DNA of 5,763 bases, taken from the NCBI GenBank assembly GCA_019090365.1, contig JAHRWC010000001.1, positions 1 through 5,763 on the forward strand, read 5' to 3'. The notes below the pieces were generated by a model, which ran no database searches, was not told where the DNA came from, and saw only the letters and a list, made by a program, of their open reading frames with translations. Positions within the stretch are counted from its first letter, which is position 1; each line of letters begins with the position of its first letter. Of this stretch, positions 1 to 5,763 are shown piece after piece. A program made the position numbers and the translations under genes. The DNA is from Flavobacteriaceae bacterium. GTDB taxonomy: Bacteria > Bacteroidota > Bacteroidia > Flavobacteriales > Flavobacteriaceae.

Positions 1-82
1 GCCCTAACGAGATATAGCAATTTTTTTTTATTATAATTAATATCCCATTTTTTGTGTGGTATTAAAATTTAAAAAAGCATAA
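1..82. other. Gene-free AT-rich end downstream of the operon
   Basis: No coding frame is supported here. There is a run of nine T at 21-29 on the plus strand. An interrupted stem (TAATA 38-42 with TATTA 60-64, and CCA 45-47 with TGG 57-59) is also present. On the operon's strand that stem is followed by an A-run rather than a T-run, so it is not a convincing terminator for the operon. The T-run would suit a transcript arriving from the left beyond the window. Confidence 0.6.
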
Positions 83-592
83 TTATTCGTCTATAACTCT
101 AATCTCAAATTCATATCCATCTACATTAAAAGTTAATTCGGGGCTTCCAGAAAATATATTAAAATTTTCTATAGTATAAACTGCTCCTCTATCATCTACA
201 GTAGTTCCTAAAAAGTTAAATCGATCGTTTGCTTGTATTTCTGATTCATTAATGCCAAATATATTAGCAAGCTTTGCAGTATCAATTGTCATAGTAAAAG
301 GAAAGTCATTAGCAGTCCATGATCCAAAACTTACAGGGTCAGTAGTTGTGCCGTTAAAAGTTCTAGTTACTTCAAGAACATAAGATTGAACTCTTTCTTG
401 TCTATCTACTTCTGCAGAAAATATTCTAGTATCTGTTGGGCCAATATTTATATCATCGTTTATAATCATAAATGATACAACAGCCGCATTCTCTATCGTT
501 TGTATTGGATTAAGTTTCTCGTCATCTTCGCAAGAGGTAAAAAATATGCTACCACCCAACAAAAGAATTGATAAATAAAGTATTTTTTTCAT
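83..592 (-). CDS. Small SusCD-associated surface lipoprotein (putative accessory binding protein)
   Basis: The product is a 169-residue lipoprotein. The N-terminus has two lysines, a hydrophobic stretch (residues 4-19) and a lipobox ending in F-T-S-C with the lipidated cysteine at C21. The residues right after it, EDDE (22-25), resemble the acidic lipoprotein export signal that sends Bacteroidota lipoproteins to the outer face of the outer membrane. The rest (about 35-169) has no further membrane segment and looks beta-rich. The segment 'IDTAKLANIFGINESEIQ' followed by 'DRFNFLGTTVDDRGAVYT' (about 103-140) resembles a pattern I associate with lipoproteins encoded beside SusCD pairs in flavobacteria, often taken to be Ig-like folds. 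This is family memory, not a search result. It is the last gene of the operon, 19 bp after the SusD-like gene, so a role as an extra surface ligand-binding or complex-stabilising protein is inferred. No enzyme motif is visible. The start is chosen because it opens directly on the signal peptide. Only one such domain is present, whereas some relatives appear to carry two. The function is unproven. Confidence 0.85.
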   Translation of the reverse strand: MKKILYLSILLLGGSIFFTSCEDDEKLNPIQTIENAAVVSFMIINDDINIGPTDTRIFSAEVDRQERVQSYVLEVTRTFNGTTTDPVSFGSWTANDFPFTMTIDTAKLANIFGINESEIQANDRFNFLGTTVDDRGAVYTIENFNIFSGSPELTFNVDGYEFEIRVIDE

Positions 593-611
593 AATAATTT
601 GTATTAATGTG

Positions 612-2231
612 TTAGTCTATAAAATTTGCTGCATTAGTATCCCAAAATACTTGATTGGTAAATGATTGTTGATTTACATTCTGATTTAAAGCAACTACAA
701 TCGCAGGATATTGAAAGCTTCTAGGGAAAGTTCCCATTGGAAAATCTGAATCAGGACTTTGAATTCCGGAAGGAGACCCAGTTCTTCTATAAACATTATA
801 AGCTTCCATTCCATTCCCCCATGCAGCAAACATATATTGTCTAACTATAATATTTAGTTTTCCTGTAGAACTTGCATTATTGTATGCAGTCATTATTCCA
901 GATACATATATGTCGATATCTTCTTGTGAAGGCCTAAAATCAGTGTCAGAGTTTTCTCCTAGTGTACCAAAACTTATCGTTTTCGTAATAGATTGACGAA
1001 TTCCATCCTCTAGAAAAACTCCAGCGTTTCCTGTTGTTCCAAGTGTAAGTGCTGCTTCTGCTTTCATAAAATTAGTATATGAGGATAATAGTATTGGTCG
1101 TATTCCAGCACCTTGAGCTCCATCGTCGAATGAAGTTCTTCCTTCTGAATCATCATCAAATTTCCCGCCTATTGGATAAACACCCCAAGTAGTATTTCGT
1201 TGAAACATACCTGAAGTTGTGAAAGTATTATCTCCATGGTCTCTACCAAAATACCCATCGCCTATATAGCAAAGTTCTACATTGCCAAGAGCATCACATG
1301 GAATATCTGATGCGTTTGGGTCACTAGTTTGTTGTCGATAAAAATAATACCTAATTCTAGGATCATTATTGTCTAAAAATTGTTTCATATACCAATTGCT
1401 CATAAATTCTCCACTTCCATCATTATAATTGGCAACAAAAATTGGATGACGACTATCATTGGGAGTTACAACATCTAAATAATTGAAAGCAAAATCATCT
1501 GAAGCATTATTAATCAAATTATCCGATTGCAATAATGCATTGATGCCATTTCTTGAAGCTGATTCATTTGCAAGTCTTGTTTGTAAGAAGATTTTAAGTT
1601 TTAAAGTATTTGCTACTTTCAACCAATTTTCTCTGTCTCCATTCGTAAAATATAAATCATTATCAATGTTAGGAGCACTATCATCTAACAAGTTTACAAT
1701 GGCTTCATCTAAAATGGATAATGCTGCAGCGTAAACATCATTTCCAGCGTCTAATTTTGGGTTTGTGTTTGCACCTCCTAAATTAGCTTCAGAAAAAGGA
1801 ATATCTCCAAATAAATCAACAAGTGTTGTTAATGTATATGCTTGAAGTACACGAGTTGCTCCAGCATGTATTGACAAACCTTCTGCCTCTGCAATTGGAA
1901 TTAACGTCAGAGCATCTTGAAATACTTCATTATAAGCTACTGTCCATATATTATCAATACGAGCTGTTTCATATGCGTAAGACCCAAATACCTGTGTCAT
2001 ACGAGTATAGTCTAAGGTAAGGGAATTGAGGCTTTCACTTGTACCACTATCTTCGTTTCCTAAAAATTCTTCAAATTGTAATTGTACACTATTGAATAAG
2101 AATCTTGCACTAGCCGTCTCTGGTGTAACTTCATTAGGGTTATCTTGAAGGTTCAATTCTGTCGTTTCGCAACTTATCAATAGAAAGCTGAAAAGAGCAA
2201 TAAAGATTGATTTTATATATATTTTTTTCAT
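612..2231 (-). CDS. SusD/RagB-family nutrient-binding outer-membrane lipoprotein
   Basis: This is the substrate-capturing partner of the SusC transporter. It is anchored to the cell surface by a lipid and closes over the barrel like a lid. The 539 residues start with a signal peptide and a lipobox L-I-S-C with lipidated C21. 'LNLQDNPNEVTPE' (26-38) is typical of the SusD-like_2 type (as in Pfam PF12771). Further hallmarks are 'RVLQAYTLTTLVDLFGDIPF' (127-146) with 'SEA' after it, 'NPKLDAGNDVY' (157-167), 'DEAIVNLL' (175-182), 'NWLKVANTLKLKI' (202-214), 'GRDHGD' (329-334), and near the C-terminus 'WGNGMEAYNVYRRTG' (471-485) and 'PRSFQYP' (503-509). Length is normal for the family and the frame is intact. 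C312 and C321 are close enough to form a disulfide in the mature protein. The start codon lies 11 bp after the susC stop, which implies co-transcription. There is no Shine-Dalgarno sequence before it, as is usual in Bacteroidota. The ligand cannot be read from the sequence; both glycan and peptide ligands are known for the wider family. Confidence 0.97.
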   Translation of the reverse strand: MKKIYIKSIFIALFSFLLISCETTELNLQDNPNEVTPETASARFLFNSVQLQFEEFLGNEDSGTSESLNSLTLDYTRMTQVFGSYAYETARIDNIWTVAYNEVFQDALTLIPIAEAEGLSIHAGATRVLQAYTLTTLVDLFGDIPFSEANLGGANTNPKLDAGNDVYAAALSILDEAIVNLLDDSAPNIDNDLYFTNGDRENWLKVANTLKLKIFLQTRLANESASRNGINALLQSDNLINNASDDFAFNYLDVVTPNDSRHPIFVANYNDGSGEFMSNWYMKQFLDNNDPRIRYYFYRQQTSDPNASDIPCDALGNVELCYIGDGYFGRDHGDNTFTTSGMFQRNTTWGVYPIGGKFDDDSEGRTSFDDGAQGAGIRPILLSSYTNFMKAEAALTLGTTGNAGVFLEDGIRQSITKTISFGTLGENSDTDFRPSQEDIDIYVSGIMTAYNNASSTGKLNIIVRQYMFAAWGNGMEAYNVYRRTGSPSGIQSPDSDFPMGTFPRSFQYPAIVVALNQNVNQQSFTNQVFWDTNAANFID

Positions 2232-2242
2232 AATTATATTTT

Positions 2243-5200
2243 TTAAAAAGTAGCTTTAATTGATAATCCATAGTTTTTGGCAGATGGTGATGTTCTAAAC
2301 TCAAGTCCAGCTCCATTTCCAACACCTGTACTTCCAGATTCAATATCATAATTTAAAGCATCTGGAAAATTAACAGCATCGTACCATAAATTTTGTCCAT
2401 AAACTTTGAAACTTAAGCTTCCAAAAGGTGTTCTATCTAAAAGTTTTGATAAAACGTTATAGGTAAGAGATAGTTCTCTTAACCTTATTGTAGATCCGTC
2501 ATAAATATTCTCAGCGTCATTCTGTTCAACATTATTAAATATGGTATCTTCATATGGAAGTAATATCTCATTTTGAATTACATTTCCATTAGTATCTATT
2601 GCTGATACAACTCCTATAGGTACTCCATTATCATCTGTAGTTACAGCAATGTTACCATCTGCATCTAATGCAGCAATATTTCCAGGCACAGCAGCAGCGT
2701 AAGTAGTTCTATCTATACCGTCAATATCAATTACACCTCTAAAATAAAGGTTCTGAGAAGTTAATGAATAAATATCTCCACCATGCCTATATTCCATTTG
2801 TGCTGATAATTCAAAACCTTTGTATTTTATTGTATTAATAATAGTACTATTCCAATCTGGATTTGGGTCACCAATAATTTTGTCTGGAATACCAACATCT
2901 GCATTAGGTATAACCTCTCCATTTGCCGGGTTTATTAAAAAATTACCATTAGCATCACGAACAGCAAAAGATCCTTTAATAACCCCTAGTGGTTTTCCTA
3001 CTATTGCATAATTACCCAAATTACTAAATCCAGCATAATTTAATTCTTCAACACCTTGCGCTAATTCTGTTACAATAGGTTCATCTGCAAAAAAGTTTGC
3101 GTTTATTTCCCATTCAAAATTATCAGTTTTAAAAGGTGTAACTCCTAATGCAATTTCAATACCTTCGGTCTGAACTTCACCAATATTAACAAAAGTTGAT
3201 GTTCCTCCTGTTGACGGGTCTACATTTTGTTGAACTATTTGGTCCTTAGAAATTCTTTTATAAACACTAGTTTCTAAAGTAACTCTATTATTAAAAATTT
3301 TTGTTTCTAAACCAGCTTCAAAATCTGTTATAGTAACTGGCTTTAAATCTGGATTAGGAATTAAAGATGAATTACTTTGAGTAACTGTTCCACCAGTACC
3401 AAATGCATTACTATTTGTTAATAATACTGCTCTTGTAAAATATGGCCCTGGAAATTGAGCTCCACTAGAAACATTTCCTCTCAACTTTAGGTAGTTAATA
3501 GCACCTCCTTTAAGTCCTTTAAATGCTGAAGTTGGTATAAATGAAAAAGAAGCACTTGGATAGAATACAGATTGATTATCTGTCTCTAATGTTGAACCCC
3601 AATCATTACGCCCACTTAATGTTAAATATAAAAAACTCTTATACCCTAATTCTGCTGAAGCATAAAGACCAATTATATTTTGTTCAGACTCTCTATTAAG
3701 AGTACTGCCAAATGGATCATTACTAGTTACAGTTTCAAAATTTGAAGGTTGTAAAAAGTTAAAAACTACTTGATCCTGATAAGCAGCTCCTCTAGAGAAG
3801 AATGTTTGATTATTACTATTTGCTCCTAGGGTTCCTGAAAGCTTTAAATTTTCTGATAAATCAAAATTGATATTTAATAACAATGAATGATCCCATTGTT
3901 GTTGTTCGTTATCAGTATTTCTTAAATATCCATTTGCGAAAGTTGCATCTCCAGAACTACTTCCTTTATTGATGTAGAACTCTTGATTTTCATTAATAAT
4001 ATCTACACCAACCCTATATGTAAGGGTTGCATTCTCGGATAGTTCATAATTTAATGAGAAGTTACTAAATGATCTATTTATTCTTTGAGTAGATAAAGAA
4101 TTGTTTAAAATCCAAATTGGGTTATCAACTCCAGGAAGATAATATACATTTGATCCATCTCTTGGATTTTGATAAGGATAGTTTTGCAAATCAAAATTTC
4201 TTGCAACACCTAATAATCTATTAAAAATACTAAATGAACTTGCTCCATTTGCAGCAGAAATTGGTGGGGCTGTAATTTCATTTTTCACAAAATTAACAGC
4301 ACCATTAAAACTAAATTTATTTGCAAATTTTGCAGAACCCCCAATGCTAAAGTTATCTCTTCTTAATTGATTATTTGGAATGAAACCTTCATCACTTGTA
4401 TTGGAATAACTACCGCTAATAGCACCATTTTCAAAAGACTTTGAACCACTTATACCAATAGTTCTTCCAACTCCTCTTCTAAAAAAATCCTTAACATTAT
4501 TTGGAGTACCTACATAGGGTATTCCTCCTTCAATTATATCTGGTGTTGAAGAGTCATCAAAAAATTGTGGAAAATCATCTTCAAGCGCTGGGTTGTTTGA
4601 AAGAATATGTGGGATTATCTCACCATCATATAAAGGTCCAAAACTATTATTTGCAGTACTTAAATTTCCTAAGTAAAAACCACTTCCATGTTCATTCTGA
4701 AAATTTGGTAAGTTTGACACATTAGTAAAGTAAGAATTTGAAGTAACAGTAATATCCATTTTACCAGTTTTGGCACTACCTCCGGAACCTGATTTAGTTG
4801 TAATGATTATCACCCCATTAACTCCTTGATTTCCATATAATGCTGTTGCTGCTAATCCTTTTAAGACACTCATGTTAGCAATATTATTTGGATCAATATC
4901 TGCTAACCTATTTGAATCAATATCACCAGCTCCTGTAAAACCATCTGAATTACTACCCGTAGTTATTGGAACTCCATCTACAACAATAAGTGCTTGATTG
5001 TTTCCTGTAATAAAAGAATTTCCTCTTATATTTATTCCTGTACCACCGCCAGTTACACCTGTTTGAGATATAGTAACACCAGCTACTTTTCCTTGCAGTA
5101 TTTTTGCTACATCTGGTGAAGGCCTAGATTCTAATGCTTCAGCGGCAACTGTAGTTTGCCCATAACCTAAAGCTTTCTTTTCTTTCTTAATACCTTGTGC

Positions 5201-5524
5201 TGTAATTACAACCTCTCCAAGAGATTCTATATCTTCAATTAAAATAATGTCTAAAGTTGAAATTGAAGAGGTAATTGAAACTTGTTGTGTTTCAAATCCT
5301 AAATAACTAAATATTACAGATTGCCCATTTACAATTGAAATGGAATAGTTTCCGTCGAAATCGGTTTGCGTTCCTTGACTGGTATTATCGATTAATACAT
5401 TGACTCCAGATAATGGAAGACCAGAAACATCTATTACTGACCCTCTAACTATTCTTTCTTGTGCTTGTGATAGTGAAATTGTGAAAAACAAAAACACTAT
5501 ACTAATGAAGTAGTTTTTTTTCAT
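2243..5524 (-). CDS. SusC/RagA-family TonB-dependent outer-membrane transporter
   Basis: This 1093-residue protein is an outer-membrane barrel that imports a ligand handed over by its SusD partner, using energy passed on by TonB. The signal peptide is residues 1-21, with probable cleavage after S-Q-A before Q22. It is followed by a carboxypeptidase-regulatory-like beta-sandwich (about 24-100; 'GSVIDVSGLPLSGVNV' at 28-43, 'TDFDGNYSI' at 54-62, 'FSYLGFE' at 72-78). A TonB-box-like stretch 'EVVITAQG' (104-111) leads to the plug (about 115-246), which carries 'INIRGNS' (164-170), 'ALIVVDGVPI' (178-187) and the SusC signature from 'VLKGLAATALYG' (220-231) to 'NGVIIITTKSG' (236-246). The barrel fills the rest, including 'IRLRELSLTYN' (1013-1023) and 'YGQNL' (1042-1046), and ends in a terminal Phe as outer-membrane barrels do. 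There is no N-terminal STN domain before the beta-sandwich, so signalling through an anti-sigma factor is unlikely. The frame is complete. The start opens directly on the signal peptide. It is the first gene of the operon and the repeat-rich region lies directly upstream. Confidence 0.98.
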   Translation of the reverse strand: MKKNYFISIVFLFFTISLSQAQERIVRGSVIDVSGLPLSGVNVLIDNTSQGTQTDFDGNYSISIVNGQSVIFSYLGFETQQVSITSSISTLDIILIEDIESLGEVVITAQGIKKEKKALGYGQTTVAAEALESRPSPDVAKILQGKVAGVTISQTGVTGGGTGINIRGNSFITGNNQALIVVDGVPITTGSNSDGFTGAGDIDSNRLADIDPNNIANMSVLKGLAATALYGNQGVNGVIIITTKSGSGGSAKTGKMDITVTSNSYFTNVSNLPNFQNEHGSGFYLGNLSTANNSFGPLYDGEIIPHILSNNPALEDDFPQFFDDSSTPDIIEGGIPYVGTPNNVKDFFRRGVGRTIGISGSKSFENGAISGSYSNTSDEGFIPNNQLRRDNFSIGGSAKFANKFSFNGAVNFVKNEITAPPISAANGASSFSIFNRLLGVARNFDLQNYPYQNPRDGSNVYYLPGVDNPIWILNNSLSTQRINRSFSNFSLNYELSENATLTYRVGVDIINENQEFYINKGSSSGDATFANGYLRNTDNEQQQWDHSLLLNINFDLSENLKLSGTLGANSNNQTFFSRGAAYQDQVVFNFLQPSNFETVTSNDPFGSTLNRESEQNIIGLYASAELGYKSFLYLTLSGRNDWGSTLETDNQSVFYPSASFSFIPTSAFKGLKGGAINYLKLRGNVSSGAQFPGPYFTRAVLLTNSNAFGTGGTVTQSNSSLIPNPDLKPVTITDFEAGLETKIFNNRVTLETSVYKRISKDQIVQQNVDPSTGGTSTFVNIGEVQTEGIEIALGVTPFKTDNFEWEINANFFADEPIVTELAQGVEELNYAGFSNLGNYAIVGKPLGVIKGSFAVRDANGNFLINPANGEVIPNADVGIPDKIIGDPNPDWNSTIINTIKYKGFELSAQMEYRHGGDIYSLTSQNLYFRGVIDIDGIDRTTYAAAVPGNIAALDADGNIAVTTDDNGVPIGVVSAIDTNGNVIQNEILLPYEDTIFNNVEQNDAENIYDGSTIRLRELSLTYNVLSKLLDRTPFGSLSFKVYGQNLWYDAVNFPDALNYDIESGSTGVGNGAGLEFRTSPSAKNYGLSIKATF

Positions 5525-5531
5525 AAAAAGA

Positions 5532-5563
5532 GATTAAAGTTAATAATTAGGCTTTCTTTAATC
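5532..5563 (-). promoter_or_regulatory. 8-bp stem-loop in the leader just before the transporter start
   Basis: In the transcript, GATTAAAG (5563-5556) can pair perfectly with CTTTAATC (5539-5532) across a 16-nt loop. The stem ends seven bases before the start codon, where ribosomes load, so it could influence translation. It is A/U-rich and weak, and chance occurrence in this AT-rich region is possible. No Shine-Dalgarno sequence is present in the leader, as is usual in the phylum. Confidence 0.3.
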
Positions 5564-5596
5564 GTAGAAGGATGTTCTTTTAAAGATTAGTTAACC

Positions 5597-5614
5597 CCAA
5601 TCTAACCAACCTAA
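5597..5614 (-). repeat. Tandem 9-bp direct repeat overlapping the promoter -7 region
   Basis: On the minus strand, TTAGGTTGG (5614-5606) is followed without a gap by TTAGATTGG (5605-5597), differing at one base. The second unit overlaps the end of the GTTAAC element at 5586-5598 by two bases. Each unit contains a near-match to the Bacteroidota -7 box. The pair may offer two alternative -7 boxes nine bases apart, or be a direct-repeat binding site. Confidence 0.45.
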
Positions 5615-5635
5615 TTTTTATGAAAAATCAACAAA
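5606..5635 (-). promoter_or_regulatory. Candidate Bacteroidota-type promoter for the operon
   Basis: On the minus strand, TTTG (5635-5632) is followed after 18 bp by TAGGTTGG (5613-5606). The latter matches the Bacteroidota -7 consensus TAnnTTTG at five of six defined positions, and the spacing is within the usual range for a -33 TTTG. Transcription would begin near 5600, leaving a leader of roughly 75 nt before the transporter gene. A second near-match, TAGATTGG, lies at 5604-5597 but has no well-spaced -33 element. A third, TCATTTTG at 5639-5632, pairs only with a TTG 23 bp upstream. The region is AT-rich, so chance matches are expected and the exact promoter is not certain. Confidence 0.4.
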
Positions 5636-5689
5636 ATGAAAGGGGTTAACTAATTAAAAAAACAACTATGATTATTTATAATGTAAATG

Positions 5690-5732
5690 AAATGATTATT
5701 TAAGGGTTATTAGTTAACACCTATAATCATTT
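5690..5732. repeat. 10-bp perfect inverted repeat (AAATGATTAT / ATAATCATTT)
   Basis: The arms are at 5690-5699 and 5723-5732, with a 23-base loop. Inside the loop, AGGGTTA (5703-5709) and TAACACCT (5715-5722) could extend the pairing with a bulged base, giving a cruciform or RNA hairpin. A direct copy of the left arm's core, ATGATTATTTA, also occurs at 5668-5678, 24 bp before its repeat at 5692-5702. The ATGATTAT unit is therefore present three times here, twice direct and once inverted. It lies about 170-200 bp upstream of the transporter start, which fits an upstream binding region. It could also be the end of a transcript from beyond the window. Confidence 0.5.
5709..5721 (+). repeat. Third copy of the GTTAAC element (12 of 13 bases)
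   Basis: ATTAGTTAACACC differs from the copy at 5586-5598 only by A instead of C at position 11, and is in the same orientation. It lies in the 23-base loop of the 10-bp inverted repeat at 5690-5732. The centres of the three GTTAAC cores are 55 and 68 bp apart. Its recurrence within about 140 bp ahead of one operon supports a regulatory role. That role is inferred. Confidence 0.5.
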
Positions 5733-5763
5733 TCTAAGCCGAAGAATAATTACTTATTTTTTA

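Larger units (their letters stand above)
5586..5654. repeat. Perfect 13-bp inverted repeat with GTTAAC core (possible operator)
   Basis: ATTAGTTAACCCC at 5586-5598 is matched exactly by its reverse complement GGGGTTAACTAAT at 5642-5654, with 43 bp between the arms. The candidate promoter lies between the arms, and the gene-proximal arm falls about where transcription would start. A third copy lies at 5709-5721. The arms are too far apart for a typical intrinsic terminator, and neither arm is followed by a suitable T-run for the operon's direction. Paired binding sites for a regulator are the most economical reading, but no regulator gene is present in the window and I do not recognise the motif. 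Confidence 0.6.

Noticed and set aside
1..65. Possible rho-independent terminator for the three-gene operon
   Set aside because: The only stem is short and interrupted, and on the minus strand it is followed by an A-run rather than a T-run. The T-run at 21-29 is on the plus strand and its matching stem, if any, would lie outside the window.
1483..1734. Open frame of 83 codons on the plus strand
   Set aside because: It lies wholly inside the SusD-like gene on the opposite strand, whose frame is supported by many family motifs. The translated product shows no domain, and no promoter is evident.
2140..2349. Open frame of 69 codons on the minus strand spanning the transporter/SusD junction
   Set aside because: It overlaps the end of the transporter gene and the start of the SusD-like gene in another frame. 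Both of those frames are intact, so this is a by-product of AT-rich coding sequence.
4501..4725. Open frame of 74 codons on the plus strand
   Set aside because: It is antisense to the barrel part of the transporter and has no recognisable features. The plus-strand frames at 1823-2020 and 2820-3011 were dismissed for the same reason.
5389..5524. STN (secretin/TonB N-terminal) signalling domain in the transporter, which would imply sigma/anti-sigma control
   Set aside because: The mature N-terminus goes straight into the carboxypeptidase-regulatory-like domain, with no room for an STN domain.
5668..5703. Tiny open frame (11 codons) on the plus strand in the upstream region
   Set aside because: It is too short, and it is created by the ATGATTAT repeat in AT-rich DNA.
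5586..5732. CRISPR array or mobile-element ends
   Set aside because: The repeats are only 10-13 bp, are in mixed orientation and unevenly spaced, with no transposase, no target-site duplication and no Cas gene. Regulatory sites fit better.

Overview
The window looks like a low-GC member of the Bacteroidota, most likely a Flavobacteriaceae-type organism. The evidence is a SusC/SusD outer-membrane pair, AT-rich spacers, 'MKK' signal peptides, no Shine-Dalgarno sequences before the genes, and lipoboxes followed by acidic residues. This assignment rests on gene type and sequence style, not on a marker gene.

All three genes lie on the minus strand and are read from right to left. They are a SusC/RagA TonB-dependent transporter (5524 to 2243), a SusD/RagB-type substrate-binding surface lipoprotein (2231 to 612) and a small lipoprotein with an acidic N-terminus (592 to 83). 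The spacers are only 11 and 19 bp, so the three almost certainly form one transcription unit. In known SusCD systems the SusD lipoprotein forms a lid over the extracellular face of the SusC barrel. It captures a ligand (oligosaccharide or peptide) and delivers it for TonB-driven import into the periplasm. The third lipoprotein is plausibly an accessory surface-exposed binding protein. The window contains no glycoside hydrolase, peptidase, regulator or sigma/anti-sigma gene, so the substrate cannot be named.

The right-hand 239 bp (5525-5763) holds no gene but is rich in repeats and is the likely control region of the operon. It has three copies of a 13-bp element built on GTTAAC (two perfect and inverted to each other, one with a single mismatch). 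It also has three copies of ATGATTAT, two of them in a 10-bp inverted repeat that encloses the third GTTAAC copy. Closer to the gene are a 9-bp tandem repeat overlapping a candidate Bacteroidota -7 promoter element and an 8-bp stem just before the susC start. This arrangement is the least explained part of the window. The left-hand 82 bp (1-82) is AT-rich, has no gene and has no convincing terminator for the operon.

Overall this is a typical SusCD locus with an accessory lipoprotein. I see no evidence of a wholly new system. The points most worth a second look are the upstream repeats and the small third lipoprotein.
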